This document shows, piece after piece, positions 17,326 to 26,800 of a stretch of DNA of 64,000 nucleotides. Under the pieces are notes generated by a model. The model searched no databases. It worked only from the letters and a program-made list of their open reading frames with translations, and was not told the DNA's origin. Position 1 is the first letter of the stretch. Each line of letters opens with the position of its first letter. The translations under genes and the position numbers were made by a program. The stretch spans positions 7,416 to 71,415 of the forward strand of contig CAKRRF010000011.1 of the NCBI GenBank assembly GCA_934394985.1, in the 5' to 3' direction. Source of the DNA: an uncultured Marvinbryantia sp. Lineage in GTDB: Bacteria > Bacillota > Clostridia > Lachnospirales > Lachnospiraceae.

Positions 17326-17373
17326 CTGCCGTTGTTTTAATCCCTGTAGATTGAATAACGGCAGAGTTTTTTT
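17326..17373 (+). terminator. Terminator after the PRTase-like gene
   Basis: CTGCCGTT (17326-17333) pairs with AACGGCAG (17357-17364), followed by AG and seven T. The short post-terminator repeat described separately begins immediately behind it. Confidence 0.82.
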
Positions 17374-17374
17374 A

Positions 17375-17411
17375 TTTACGCGAGCAACGAGCCAAAGTCT
17401 ACAGGCGTATG
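17375..17411 (+). repeat. Post-terminator repeat, copy C
   Basis: TTTACGCGAGCAACGAGCCA and the AAGTC after it match copies at 29891 and 55171 over about 25 bases: the shared pattern has GAG, then AA, then GAGCCA(A/G)AGTC. Like the other two copies it begins directly at the T tract of a terminator. Similarity fades after AAGTC. The function is unknown. Confidence 0.5.
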
Positions 17412-17477
17412 GTACAGTTTCTGGATTACAGAAGTATTGACTGCGGGAATTTCTCTGATTATTGATAAAAACTATTA

Positions 17478-17507
17478 TTGAAAAAAGGAAGTGTTTCTCA
17501 GTATAAT
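17478..17507 (+). promoter_or_regulatory. Promoter for the YitT-family gene
   Basis: TTGAAA at 17478-17483 and TATAAT at 17502-17507 with an 18-base spacer, 52 bases before the start codon. Confidence 0.55.
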
Positions 17508-17559
17508 ATTCTGTATTGGGGAATGTTAGTTAAAAGTATATAAGTAATTGGAGGTTATT

Positions 17560-18435
17560 ATGAATCAAGCACATTTAAAGAGGGCAGGTACAGTTGCAAC
17601 GGTTATTTTGGGAAATGTTTTCTATGCCTTTGTAATCAGACTTTTTCTTTTGCCGGGGAATCTGATGACGGGAGGAACAACCGGTATCGGTCTGGTAGTG
17701 AAGCATTTTACAGGAGCATCAATTTCTGTGTTTGTCTTAGTGTTTAATATTGTGATGCTGATAGTTGGATGGACGCTTCTTGGCAGGAAATTTGCACTGA
17801 CAACAGTTATCAGTTCTTTTACTTATCCAATCGCATTGGAAGCGGCCAATCATTTTTTCGGTGATCTGGTGATTACGACTGATCCAATGCTGAATACCAT
17901 ATTTGCCGGACTTGGAATCGGGATTGGTCTGGGGATTGTGATTCGAACGGGAGCTTCTACAGGAGGTATGGATATTCCGCCGTTGGTATTGAATAAGTAT
18001 TTTCGAATCCCAGTATCAGTTAGTTTAAATGTATTTGATATATTGATCCTGGTTCTGCAGATTGTATATAATCCTCCAGAGCGCGTTTTATACGGTGTGT
18101 TGTTGGTTATGATTTATACGACAGTGTTGGACAAAGTACTGATGATGGGAAATACCAAGACGGAAGTGAAGGTTATTAGTAGTCAGGTGGAAAAAATACG
18201 TCAGGCGATTCTTGCACAGGTAGACAGAGGTGTGACGATGTTGTACGGAGAAGGCGGATATCGGCAGGAACAAACGCAGATTGTGTTGAGTATTGTATCT
18301 AATCGTGAGCTTCCACAGGTTGAAAAATTAATCAGACATATTGATCCAGAGGCTTTTATGATTGTCAGCAGAGTTACAGAAGTACGCGGAAGAGGGTTCT
18401 CATTGAGTAAACATTACGGAGAAGAGGAAGCGTGA
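17560..18435 (+). CDS. YitT family membrane protein
   Basis: A 291-residue membrane protein with an N-terminal block of five or six hydrophobic segments and the family motif LPGNLMTGGTTGIGLV near residues 32-47, a second glycine-rich repeat GIGIGLGIVIRTGASTGGMD, and a soluble C-terminal DUF2179 domain (residues about 205-285, with GVTMLYGEGGYRQEQTQIVL). This is the standard YitT layout. The family is widespread in Firmicutes; its transport substrate is not known. ATG 17560 follows GGAGG; the longer TTG start at 17548 lies on the ribosome binding site itself and is rejected. It ends just before a decayed region. Confidence 0.9.
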   Translation: MNQAHLKRAGTVATVILGNVFYAFVIRLFLLPGNLMTGGTTGIGLVVKHFTGASISVFVLVFNIVMLIVGWTLLGRKFALTTVISSFTYPIALEAANHFFGDLVITTDPMLNTIFAGLGIGIGLGIVIRTGASTGGMDIPPLVLNKYFRIPVSVSLNVFDILILVLQIVYNPPERVLYGVLLVMIYTTVLDKVLMMGNTKTEVKVISSQVEKIRQAILAQVDRGVTMLYGEGGYRQEQTQIVLSIVSNRELPQVEKLIRHIDPEAFMIVSRVTEVRGRGFSLSKHYGEEEA

Positions 18436-18504
18436 TGAATATATAGCAAGTAGAAAAGGGACACAACAACGGGTATTGCTTTCAACATGAAAGGATGATT
18501 CAGC

Positions 18505-18804
18505 ATGAATCGAATTGTTGATATAATTGAAGATACTGACAAAGTAAAGGGATTTTCCGTTGGAGGTGATGATTGTATTGTGAAGCCGTTTTCTTTCGTG
18601 GAACTTGAAGCACGAGTATGCGTTCATTTGCGTCGGGAAGCACTTCTTCCCATCTATCATGTTTTAGCATTTTCGCTTCTGTCGGTGGAACAAATGAGCA
18701 ACGGTATGTTGTACGCGATATGGGCAATTCCGGCGGCGTTTATCTTTTTAGAAATTGGTACAGTTATTTCTTGTCGTATGTTTGCAAAACATCAAGTTAT
18801 ATGA
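18505..18804 (+). pseudogene. Remnant: response-regulator fragment joined to a membrane-protein fragment
   Basis: Residues 8-45 (IEDTDKVKGFSVGGDDCIVK and PFSFVELEARV) match the second half of a receiver domain, including the K-P-F-S motif, but the phosphorylatable Asp and everything before it is missing. The frame then runs into a hydrophobic stretch, MLYAIWAIPAAFIFLEIGTV, that resembles the end of an ABC-2 type permease. A cytoplasmic regulator should not continue into a membrane segment, so this looks like what a large deletion left of a regulator-plus-transporter operon. The permease part is a tentative reading. Confidence 0.5.
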
Positions 18805-18888
18805 ATGAAGAGAAATTCAAATAAAAAGGATGTAGCCATAAAGGAACCCATTTGAAGAGTATATCAACAGGGTGGAGCAGGTATAATA

Positions 18889-18917
18889 TCGACAAAGTAT
18901 CTTGGATGTGTTATGAT
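18889..18917 (+). promoter_or_regulatory. Possible promoter upstream of the his genes
   Basis: TCGACA (18889-18894) and TATGAT (18912-18917) with a 17-base spacer, about 170 bases before hisH. The only other candidate, TATAAT at about 18984, lacks a good -35 box. Confidence 0.3.
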
Positions 18918-19016
18918 AAATAATGCATTCGGGGTACTTTTTTATTCATGAAAATGGAATGCTCGAGAAACATGCATTCTATTATATAATGTAATTAGAT
19001 GCAATAAAAAGTAATG

Positions 19017-19072
19017 AAACAGGCGTTAAATGATACGAATAATCGTTGATTTTACCGAAAAAACACCTGTTT
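19017..19072 (+). promoter_or_regulatory. Leader stem-loop before hisH
   Basis: AAACAGGCGTT (19017-19027) pairs with AACACCTGTTT (19062-19072) with one mismatch. It ends two bases before the AGAGGAG ribosome binding site of hisH. There is no T tract and no histidine-rich leader peptide, so it is not a classical his attenuator; regulation is conjecture. Confidence 0.35.
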
Positions 19073-19089
19073 AGAGGAGAAAAATAATT

Positions 19090-19704
19090 ATGATTGGAAT
19101 TATCGACTACGATGCCGGCAACCTGAGAAGCGTGGAAAAGGCGTTGCAATATCTGGGCAAAGAAGTAATTGTCACCAGGGATCCGAAACTGATCCGTCAG
19201 GCAGATAAGGTGATTCTGCCAGGTGTAGGTGCCTTTGGAGATGCCATGACAAAGTTAAAAGAGTATCAGCTGGATACTTTGATAAAAGAGACAGCAGACA
19301 GTGGAAAGCCGTTTCTCGGCATTTGTCTGGGACTGCAGCTGTTGTTTGAAGAAAGCGAAGAGAGCCCGGGAGTAAAAGGACTGGGTATATTAAAGGGAAA
19401 GATTAAGAGAATTCCGGAAAAAGAAGGACTGAAGGTGCCGCACATTGGGTGGAATTCTCTGCAGCTGGAGCATAATGGAAGACTGTTCCGAAATATTCCG
19501 GAGAACAGCTATGTTTATTTTGTACATTCTTATTATCTGGAGGCTCAGGATCCTGAGATTGTAAAAGCTTCCACAGAGTATGGAGTGCATATCCATGCTT
19601 CTGTAGAGAAAGACAATATCTTTGCATGCCAGTTCCATCCAGAAAAAAGCAGTGAGATCGGCTTACAGATTTTGAAAAATTTTGCAGAGATGGAGGAGAA
19701 ATAA
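19090..19704 (+). CDS. hisH: Imidazole glycerol phosphate synthase, glutamine amidotransferase subunit
   Basis: Releases ammonia from glutamine for the HisF reaction in histidine synthesis. The class I amidotransferase triad is visible: Cys79 in GICLGLQ, and His and Glu in CQFHPEKS near residue 182. The N terminus [18 protein letters not shown] is typical. Length 204 residues. hisF begins one base after the stop. No other his gene lies in the window, so this subunit pair is separate from the rest of the pathway. Confidence 0.96.
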   Translation: MIGIIDYDAGNLRSVEKALQYLGKEVIVTRDPKLIRQADKVILPGVGAFGDAMTKLKEYQLDTLIKETADSGKPFLGICLGLQLLFEESEESPGVKGLGILKGKIKRIPEKEGLKVPHIGWNSLQLEHNGRLFRNIPENSYVYFVHSYYLEAQDPEIVKASTEYGVHIHASVEKDNIFACQFHPEKSSEIGLQILKNFAEMEEK

Positions 19705-19705
19705 G

Positions 19706-20467
19706 ATGTTTACAAAAAGAATCATTCCATGTCTGGATGTACATAATGGCCGGGTGGTAAAAGGCGTGAATTTTGTCAATCTGAGAGATGCGGGAGATCC
19801 GGTAGAAATTGCAGCCGCTTATGATAAAGCAGGAGCAGATGAGGTAGTATTTTTGGATATTACGGCCTCTTCCGACGCACGTAAGACCGTGGTAGATATG
19901 GTGCGCAGAGTGGCAGAAAATGTATTCATTCCGTTTACGGTAGGAGGAGGAATCCGGACCGTAGAAGATTTTAAAATATTGCTTCGGGAAGGGGCAGACA
20001 AGATCTCCATCAATTCTTCTGCAATCAACAGGCCGGAGCTGATCAGTGAGGCGGCAGATAAGTTTGGAAGTCAGTGTGTGGTAGTGGCGATTGATGCAAA
20101 AAAACGTGCTGATGGAAGCGGATGGAACATTTATAAAAATGGCGGAAGAATCGATGTAGGAATCGATGCCGTCGAATGGGCAGAAAAGGTCTGCCGTATG
20201 GGGGCTGGAGAGATTCTTCTGACCAGCATGGACTGTGATGGCACCAAAGCAGGATACGATATAGAACTGACCAGAGCAGTCGCAGAGGCTGTACCGGTTC
20301 CTGTGATTGCATCCGGCGGTGCAGGAACTAGGGAACATTTTTATGAAGCACTGACAGAAGGAAAAGCCGATGCGGCGCTGGCAGCATCACTGTTCCATTA
20401 TAAGGAACTGGAGATCCGGGATTTAAAAGAATATCTGAAAGAAAAGGGTCTTTCTGTAAGACTGTGA
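19706..20467 (+). CDS. hisF: Imidazole glycerol phosphate synthase cyclase subunit
   Basis: Forms imidazole glycerol phosphate and AICAR from PRFAR and ammonia. ATG 19706 ([12 protein letters not shown]) follows GGAGG located at the end of hisH; the longer frame from 19682 lies inside hisH. Catalytic Asp11 is in CLDV and the second catalytic Asp is in VVAIDAKKR near residue 131. The phosphate-binding glycines are in [10 protein letters not shown] and [11 protein letters not shown]. 253 residues, a single beta/alpha barrel. Directly followed by ung after 10 bases. Confidence 0.97.
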   Translation: MFTKRIIPCLDVHNGRVVKGVNFVNLRDAGDPVEIAAAYDKAGADEVVFLDITASSDARKTVVDMVRRVAENVFIPFTVGGGIRTVEDFKILLREGADKISINSSAINRPELISEAADKFGSQCVVVAIDAKKRADGSGWNIYKNGGRIDVGIDAVEWAEKVCRMGAGEILLTSMDCDGTKAGYDIELTRAVAEAVPVPVIASGGAGTREHFYEALTEGKADAALAASLFHYKELEIRDLKEYLKEKGLSVRL

Positions 20468-20477
20468 GGAAAAGAAT

Positions 20478-21152
20478 ATGGCAGCAATTGCAAATGACTG
20501 GCTGGAACCTCTGAAACCGGAGTTTTCCAAACCATATTACAAAAAATTATATCAGACGATAAATGAGGAATATCGGTCACACCAGATTTTTCCGCCTGCG
20601 GATGACATTTTCAATGCATTTGCCTTGACACCGCTGCATGATGTAAAAGTAGTGATTCTGGGGCAGGATCCCTATCATGGGGACGGACAGGCGCATGGAC
20701 TTTGCTTTTCAGTAAAGCCAGATGTAGAGATTCCACCATCGCTGGTTAATATCTATAAGGAACTGCAGGATGACTGTGGGTGCGAGATACCTAATAACGG
20801 TTATCTGACAAAGTGGGCGAAGCAGGGAGTGCTGCTTTTGAATACGGTACTGACTGTGCGGGCTCATCAGGCTAATTCCCATAGAGGAATTGGATGGGAA
20901 GAGTTTACCGATGCCGCAATCAGAGTATTAAATGAACAGGATCGTCCAATGGTTTTTCTTCTCTGGGGTCGACCGGCACAGATGAAGAAGTCGATGCTGA
21001 CGAATCCGAAGCATCTGATTATTGAGTCACCGCATCCCAGTCCATTGTCTGCATACCGGGGATTTTTTGGCAGCAGGCCATTCAGCCGTACCAATAAATT
21101 CTTAAAAGAACACGGATTGAAAGAGATTGACTGGCAGATTGAAAATATATAG
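20478..21152 (+). CDS. ung: Uracil-DNA glycosylase
   Basis: Removes uracil from DNA to start base-excision repair. The 224-residue protein has the water-activating motif [13 protein letters not shown] near residues 62-74 and the DNA-intercalating loop [13 protein letters not shown] with the catalytic His. Family 1 UDG. It lies 10 bases after hisF and 21 bases before a MotA-like gene, so it is probably co-transcribed with both, although the functions look unrelated. Confidence 0.96.
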   Translation: MAAIANDWLEPLKPEFSKPYYKKLYQTINEEYRSHQIFPPADDIFNAFALTPLHDVKVVILGQDPYHGDGQAHGLCFSVKPDVEIPPSLVNIYKELQDDCGCEIPNNGYLTKWAKQGVLLLNTVLTVRAHQANSHRGIGWEEFTDAAIRVLNEQDRPMVFLLWGRPAQMKKSMLTNPKHLIIESPHPSPLSAYRGFFGSRPFSRTNKFLKEHGLKEIDWQIENI

Positions 21153-21173
21153 TACATAGAAGGAGGAAGCGGA

Positions 21174-22817
21174 ATGGGACATAAAATAGCAGATAAGCTT
21201 CTGTTTGTCCTGGTAGTGGGAATCAGTATAGGATTTACCTGGTTTGTCAGCGGTGGTATGTCTGCCACACTGATTTATAACTTTGTATTTCTGGGAATCA
21301 TGATTCTGATTTATCTGTTTGGCATGATCGCCGGTTTTGGGAAAATGAACCGTTATGAAAATGCTTTTCAGAAGGCATCGGATGAGATAGAACATACCTT
21401 TGAGGCACTGGATGTGGTAACAGGAGAAGAAGAAGGAACTCTTCCGGAAGATCTGTTCGGAGAAGCACAGCTGGATCGGCGCTATACAGAATTTCGCAAG
21501 TTTGTAAAAAAGAGTCAGAGCGGACTGGCTGATATCGAAGACTATGTCAATGAAGATGTGGTAGACGGGCTGATCAGTAAAAAGATGCTGGATATTATTC
21601 CAGATATACTTACCAGCCTGGGTATTCTTGGAACCTTCATCGGTCTGGTAGTAGGACTGAAGGATTTTGAACCATCCAATTATGAGGCTATGACGGCCTC
21701 TGTGTCATCTTTGGTCGATGGCATTAAGGTGGCATTTCTGACATCCATCTACGGATTGTCACTGTCACTGGTATTTAGTTATGCATTAAAAGCAGCCTAT
21801 GGCTCACTGATGGATCGTCTGTCAGAGTTTATGGATCGTTTTCATAATACCGTGATCCCATCCGCGGAAGCAGAAACCCGCAATATTATGGTCAATTATC
21901 AGGAAGAACAGACAAAAGCTATTCAGAAGATGACAGAGCAGTTTTCAGAGCATCTGGCAAACAGTTTTGAAAAAGTGATTACGCCGTCATTTCGAAAAAT
22001 GAATCAGTCGATGGATATCCTGACAGAGACTATGGCAAAAGGCCAGGAAGAGATGCTCAAAGGTCTATTAAATGATTTTCTGTCGAATATGAGGGAAAAT
22101 TTTCAGATGGAATTTGATGACTTTAACCAGGCACTGGAAAGTATGACACAGGCGCAAAAAGAGATGACAGAAGCTACCAGAGGGCTTTATAAGGCGACAG
22201 AGACGGATCTGCACAGTGCCTTTACGGCAGAACGGGATCAGATGCAGAATCTGGTTCGTGAAATGGGTGCAATGCAGAAGGAATACATGACCTCGGCGCA
22301 ACAGACAATAGATAACAACCAGAAGTATGGAGAGGTACTGGATCACAATTACAGACAGATCATGACCTACCTGCAGGATGCAGAACAGAGCTCGGCCAAG
22401 TTCTGGGTGGCCTGCAATCAGGCAATGCAGAAGTATGTCAGTGCAGCAGGGGCAAGCGTGGAAGGTTTTGCTGCTGCCAGCCAGCATAATGCAGTATTGT
22501 ATGAAGCGAATGAACGGGTAGTGCAAAGCTATAACGATCGTATGCAGGAATTTGTACAGTATCAGAAGCTGACAGCTCAGACAATGGAACAGGTTCAGAA
22601 TCTTCTGTACAACATCGTAACTTCTCCGGACGAGACCCATCGAACCAATATCCGAAATATGGCGATAAACAACAGCAACCGTGATATGCTGATGCAGATC
22701 CAGAAAACGCTGGAAGAGCAGGGCAGCAGGCAGGAAGAACTGCTTGAGACAATGGTGGCATATATGAAAGAAAATAACCGCAGCGGAAAAAAAGGAAAAG
22801 GAATCTTCTTTGGGTAG
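21174..22817 (+). CDS. MotA/TolQ/ExbB-type proton channel protein with long helical tail (ZorA-like)
   Basis: A 547-residue membrane protein. Hydrophobic segments lie at about 9-26, 33-54, 141-162 and 183-205. The third contains SLGILGTFIGLVVGL, the TolQ/MotA channel motif. After residue 210 comes a cytoplasmic tail of more than 300 residues, almost entirely helical and rich in Gln, Glu and Met (KAIQKMTEQFSEHLANSFEK). This layout, a MotA-like ring with a long coiled tail next to an OmpA-domain stator, resembles ZorA of the Zorya anti-phage system more than flagellar MotA; no flagellar genes are near. The partner gene starts 17 bases later. Zorya effectors (zorC, zorD, zorE) are not adjacent. 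The family is sure; the biological role is not. Confidence 0.8.
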   Translation: MGHKIADKLLFVLVVGISIGFTWFVSGGMSATLIYNFVFLGIMILIYLFGMIAGFGKMNRYENAFQKASDEIEHTFEALDVVTGEEEGTLPEDLFGEAQLDRRYTEFRKFVKKSQSGLADIEDYVNEDVVDGLISKKMLDIIPDILTSLGILGTFIGLVVGLKDFEPSNYEAMTASVSSLVDGIKVAFLTSIYGLSLSLVFSYALKAAYGSLMDRLSEFMDRFHNTVIPSAEAETRNIMVNYQEEQTKAIQKMTEQFSEHLANSFEKVITPSFRKMNQSMDILTETMAKGQEEMLKGLLNDFLSNMRENFQMEFDDFNQALESMTQAQKEMTEATRGLYKATETDLHSAFTAERDQMQNLVREMGAMQKEYMTSAQQTIDNNQKYGEVLDHNYRQIMTYLQDAEQSSAKFWVACNQAMQKYVSAAGASVEGFAAASQHNAVLYEANERVVQSYNDRMQEFVQYQKLTAQTMEQVQNLLYNIVTSPDETHRTNIRNMAINNSNRDMLMQIQKTLEEQGSRQEELLETMVAYMKENNRSGKKGKGIFFG

Positions 22818-22834
22818 GCTGACAGGAGGAAGAA

Positions 22835-23794
22835 ATGCGTAGAAGAAGAGAAAAAGAAACGAGCGGTCATAATGTCTGGCGTTCTTATTCTGACATGATG
22901 GCAGGAATTCTTTTGCTGTTTGTACTGATCATGTGTGTAACGCTGTTTCAGTCTCAGATCAACTATGAGAAAAGCATCAAAGAGCAGCAGGAAAAACTGG
23001 TACTTCAGGATGAATACACCAAACAGATTATGGAACAACAGGGGGTTGTGGAGGATCAGCAGAATCAGCTTTCCAGTCAGCAGGATCAGCTGGCCAGTCA
23101 GGATGAACTGCTGGCAGCACAGAAGCAGCAGCTGGATGATCTGGCAGCAAAGCTGGCAGAACAGCAGAAAAAGCTGGATGCCCAGAGTGTTACACTGAAT
23201 GACCAGCAAAATGCACTGGATGAAAAAACCTCTCAGCTGGCTCAGCAGCAACAGAAAATTGATAACATCATCGGAGTAAAGGCAGACGTTATTGAAGCAC
23301 TGAAAAAAGAGTTCGCGGCAAATAATATGACGGTTCAGATTGATGAAAATAACGGTTCGCTGGTAATGGATTCCAGTGTGCTGTTTGATTATGACGAAAC
23401 AGAGCTTTCTGATGCGGGAAAAGAAGTACTGGCACAGGTACTGCCGATTTACTGTAATGTGTTGTTGAATCCGGACTATTATTCTTATCTGGCAGAGATC
23501 ATCATTGACGGTTACACGGACAGTTCAGGAGGCTATGAGTATAATCTGGAGCTTTCTCAGAGACGTTCACTGGCAGTAGCTGAGTATCTGTTGGAATTAT
23601 CAGGGAACTTTCTGACAGAGGAGAATCAGGCACTTCTTCGTAAGAATCTGACGGTAAACGGGCACTCCAGCAGTAATCTGGTGCTGGATGCAGAAGGTAA
23701 CGAAAATGCAGATGCATCACGTCGTGTAGAGGTAAAATTCCGGTTGAAGGATGAAGAGATGATAGAAGAACTGCGAGGTATTTTAGATGAATAA
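22835..23794 (+). CDS. OmpA/MotB-type peptidoglycan-binding stator protein (ZorB-like)
   Basis: A 319-residue partner of the upstream channel protein. A short basic N terminus leads to one membrane segment at about 20-41, starting WRSYSDMMAGILLLFVLIM; Asp20 lies where MotB and ZorB have their proton-carrying aspartate. Residues 45-145 form a Gln/Lys-rich coiled coil (QQDQLASQDELLAAQKQQLD) unusually long for MotB. The OmpA domain (about 170-310) has VLFDYDETELSDAGKEVL and IDGYTDSSGG, then LSQRRSLAVAEYLL, the wall-binding motif. It would anchor an ion-driven rotor to the cell wall. A strong terminator follows. Confidence 0.82.
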   Translation: MRRRREKETSGHNVWRSYSDMMAGILLLFVLIMCVTLFQSQINYEKSIKEQQEKLVLQDEYTKQIMEQQGVVEDQQNQLSSQQDQLASQDELLAAQKQQLDDLAAKLAEQQKKLDAQSVTLNDQQNALDEKTSQLAQQQQKIDNIIGVKADVIEALKKEFAANNMTVQIDENNGSLVMDSSVLFDYDETELSDAGKEVLAQVLPIYCNVLLNPDYYSYLAEIIIDGYTDSSGGYEYNLELSQRRSLAVAEYLLELSGNFLTEENQALLRKNLTVNGHSSSNLVLDAEGNENADASRRVEVKFRLKDEEMIEELRGILDE

Positions 23795-23841
23795 ACAGAG
23801 CGGTGATTTGTGGTTTGGAAAGCCACGAATCACCGCTCTGT
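23795..23841. terminator. Bidirectional terminator between the motor pair and the activase
   Basis: ACAGAGCGGTGATTTGTGG (23795-23813) pairs with CCACGAATCACCGCTCTGT (23823-23841) over 19 base pairs with one G-U pair. It serves two convergent genes. Confidence 0.8.
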
Positions 23842-23845
23842 TAGT

Positions 23846-26800
23846 TTACATATTTTTCTGTGCTGTACTGAGCATCAGTTTGATACGATTTAGCTGATTG
23901 ACTTCACTGGCACCCGGATCGTAGTCGATTGCTACGATATTGGCGATAGGGTACTGTCTGCGAATTTCTTTGATGACCCCCTTGCCTACGACATGGTTTG
24001 GCAGGCAGCCAAATGGCTGTATGCAGACAATATTATTAACATCCTCATGAATCAGTTCCATCATTTCTCCGGTCAGGAACCATCCTTCACCTGTCTGATT
24101 ACCAAGAGATACAATTGGTTTGGCATATTCTGCCAGTTCACGGATATCCGCAGGTGTAGAGAAATGTCTGCTTTTTGCAAATTCTTTTCTGGAAGTACTG
24201 CGAATAAATTCCAGCAGCTTAATTCCGGAATTGCACAGAAAAGCAGTACGTTTGCTCATGCCCAGTTCTTTAGCCTTAAAGTTTGAATTATAGAAGCAAT
24301 AGAACAGGAAATCCAGCAGATCCGGTACAACTGCTTCCGCACCTTCAGATTCCAGAAGTTCTACCAGATAATTGTTGGCGGCTGGCATGAATTTTACCAG
24401 AATTTCACCAACAATACCAACTCTTGGTTTTTGAATATCAAGAATTGGCAGCTGATCGAAATCAGCAATGATTTCCCGGCAGAGTTTTGTGAATCCAAAA
24501 TAGGTAGGATTTTTCAGGGAGAGGAATGCGATACATTCTTTTTTCCATTTTTCGTGCATGGCATTGGCAGAGCCAGGTGTTGCCTCATATGGCCGCATTC
24601 GGTAGAGGCAGCGCATGAAAATATCACCAAATACAATACTGTACATACCTTTGGTCAGCAACGGAAGCGTGATCTGGAAACCAGGCTGTTTTTCCAATCC
24701 GCTGACATTCAGAGAAATAACCGGGATCTCAGGATGACCGGCTTTTTCGAGGGCACGGCGGATAAAACCGATATAGTTGGTAGCACGGCAGCCGCCACCG
24801 GTCTGCGTCATGATAATAGCAGTTTTGGAAAGATCATATTTGCCGGATAATACGGCATCCATGATCTGGCCTACAACCATGAGGGATGGATAGCACGCAT
24901 CGTTATTTACATATTTTAATCCCACATCAACAGCTTCACGTCCATCATTATGCAGCAATTCTATATTGTAACCACAGGTTTTAAAGGCTGGTACCAGAAG
25001 ATCAAAATGAATCGGAGACATCTGTGGACAGAGGATGGTGTACTCTTTTCTCATTTCTGGTGTAAAAACAGCTTTTTCAATGCTGGCTGGAACGATGGTA
25101 CGCTCCTTATTCTGCTCTTTCTTTGCACGGATAGCAGCAATCAGAGAACGTACACGGATACGGGCAGCTCCCAGATTGTTCACTTCATCAATTTTCAGGC
25201 AGGTATAAATCTTGCCGGAACCGGAAAGAATATCATTTACCTGATCGGTAGTAACGGCATCCAGACCACATCCGAAGGAATTTAACTGAATCAGATCCAG
25301 AAAATCTACCGTTTTTACATAATTGGCTGCAGCATACAGACGACTGTGATACATCCACTGGTCGCTGACGATCAGAGGACGCTCCGGCTGATGCAGATGG
25401 GAAACAGAATCTTCTGTCAGAACTGCGATACCATAAGAGGTAATCAGTTCTGGAATGCCATGATTGATCTCATTATCAATATGATAAGGGCGACCGGCAA
25501 GAACGATACCGTGTTTATGATGTTCTTTTAACCAGGCAATGGTTTCCTCTCCTTTGCGATACATTGCTTCCCGTGTTCTGGTCAGTTCATCCCATCCCAG
25601 TCTGGCAGCCTCTCTGATCTCAGAAGATGGAATCTCCGGAAATGATTTGATCAGCTGAGAGGTTACCGTATCCACACTGGTGAAAGACATAAACGGATTA
25701 CGGAAATCAATTTGTTCACTGCGCAGTTCTTCGACATTATTTTTAATGTTTTCAGAATAAGAAGTAACGATCGGGCAGTTATAATGATTGTTGGAATCCG
25801 GAAATTCATTTCGCTCATACGGGATGGCAGGATAGAAAATAAAATGGATACCCTGCTGAATCAGCCATTCAATGTGGCCGTGGGCCAGTTTGGCCGGATA
25901 ACACTCTGACTCACTTGGAATAGATTCAATACCAAGTTCATAAATCTTTCTCGTAGAAGCAGGGGAAAGTACCACACGGTATCCAAGCTTTGTGAAGAAC
26001 TGATGCCAGAAAGGATAGTTCTCATACATGTTCAGGACACGCGGGATGCCCACCGTTCCTCTGGTGGCTGCTGCTTCGTCCAGAGATTCATAGGAGAAGA
26101 GCAGCTTGTTTTTAAAATCATATAAGTTCGGGATGTCAGAGTTCTTTTTGGTTTTTCCCAGACCACGTTCGCAGCGATTTCCGCTGACAAACTGGCGTCC
26201 GCCGGAAAAATGGTTGATAGTCAGACGACATTGATTGGTACATCCCTTACATTTGGCCATTTTAGTCGTAAAGGTCAGCTGGTTGATCTGATCGATGGTC
26301 AACATGGTAGTTTCTTCACCGTGATAGCGGTCTCGGGCAATCAGTGCCGCACCAAAGGCACCCATGATACCGGCGATATCCGGACGGATCGCTTCGCATC
26401 CGGCAATCCGCTCAAAGCTGCGAAGCACGGCGTCATTATAGAAGGTTCCACCCTGAACCACAATGTGTTTTCCAAGGGAAGAAGCATCCGATACTTTGAT
26501 GACTTTGTATAATGCATTTTTGATTACGGAATAAGCAAGACCGGCAGAAATATCTGCAACGGAAGCGCCTTCTTTCTGGGCCTGCTTTACTTTGGAATTC
26601 ATAAATACAGTACATCTGGTTCCAAGATCAATCGGATGCTGTGCAAAAAGTGCTTCCTGTGCAAAGTCGCTGACACTGTAATTCAGAGATTTTGCAAAGG
26701 TTTCGATAAAAGAACCACATCCGGAGGAGCAGGCTTCATTTAACTGAACGCTGTCTACGGTCTGATTTTTGATCTTGATACACTTCATATCCTGACCGCC

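Larger units (their letters stand above)
18805..19089. other. Non-coding, AT-rich stretch before hisH
   Basis: No convincing gene. It holds a possible promoter (TCGACA 18889, TATGAT 18912) and a stem-loop just before hisH, described separately. With the pseudogene before it, this 650-base interval looks like a scar from gene loss. Confidence 0.4.

Noticed and set aside
18618..18824. Alternative 68-residue frame in the decayed region
   Set aside because: It overlaps the receiver/permease remnant in another frame and shows no recognisable domain or ribosome site.
21174..23794. Complete Zorya defence system
   Set aside because: Only ZorA-like and ZorB-like genes are present. The next gene is a convergent activase; no zorC, zorD or zorE candidate lies within reach, so only the motor pair can be claimed.
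22835..23794. Flagellar MotB
   Set aside because: No flagellar or chemotaxis genes are nearby, and the 100-residue Gln-rich coiled coil between the membrane helix and the OmpA domain is not typical of MotB.
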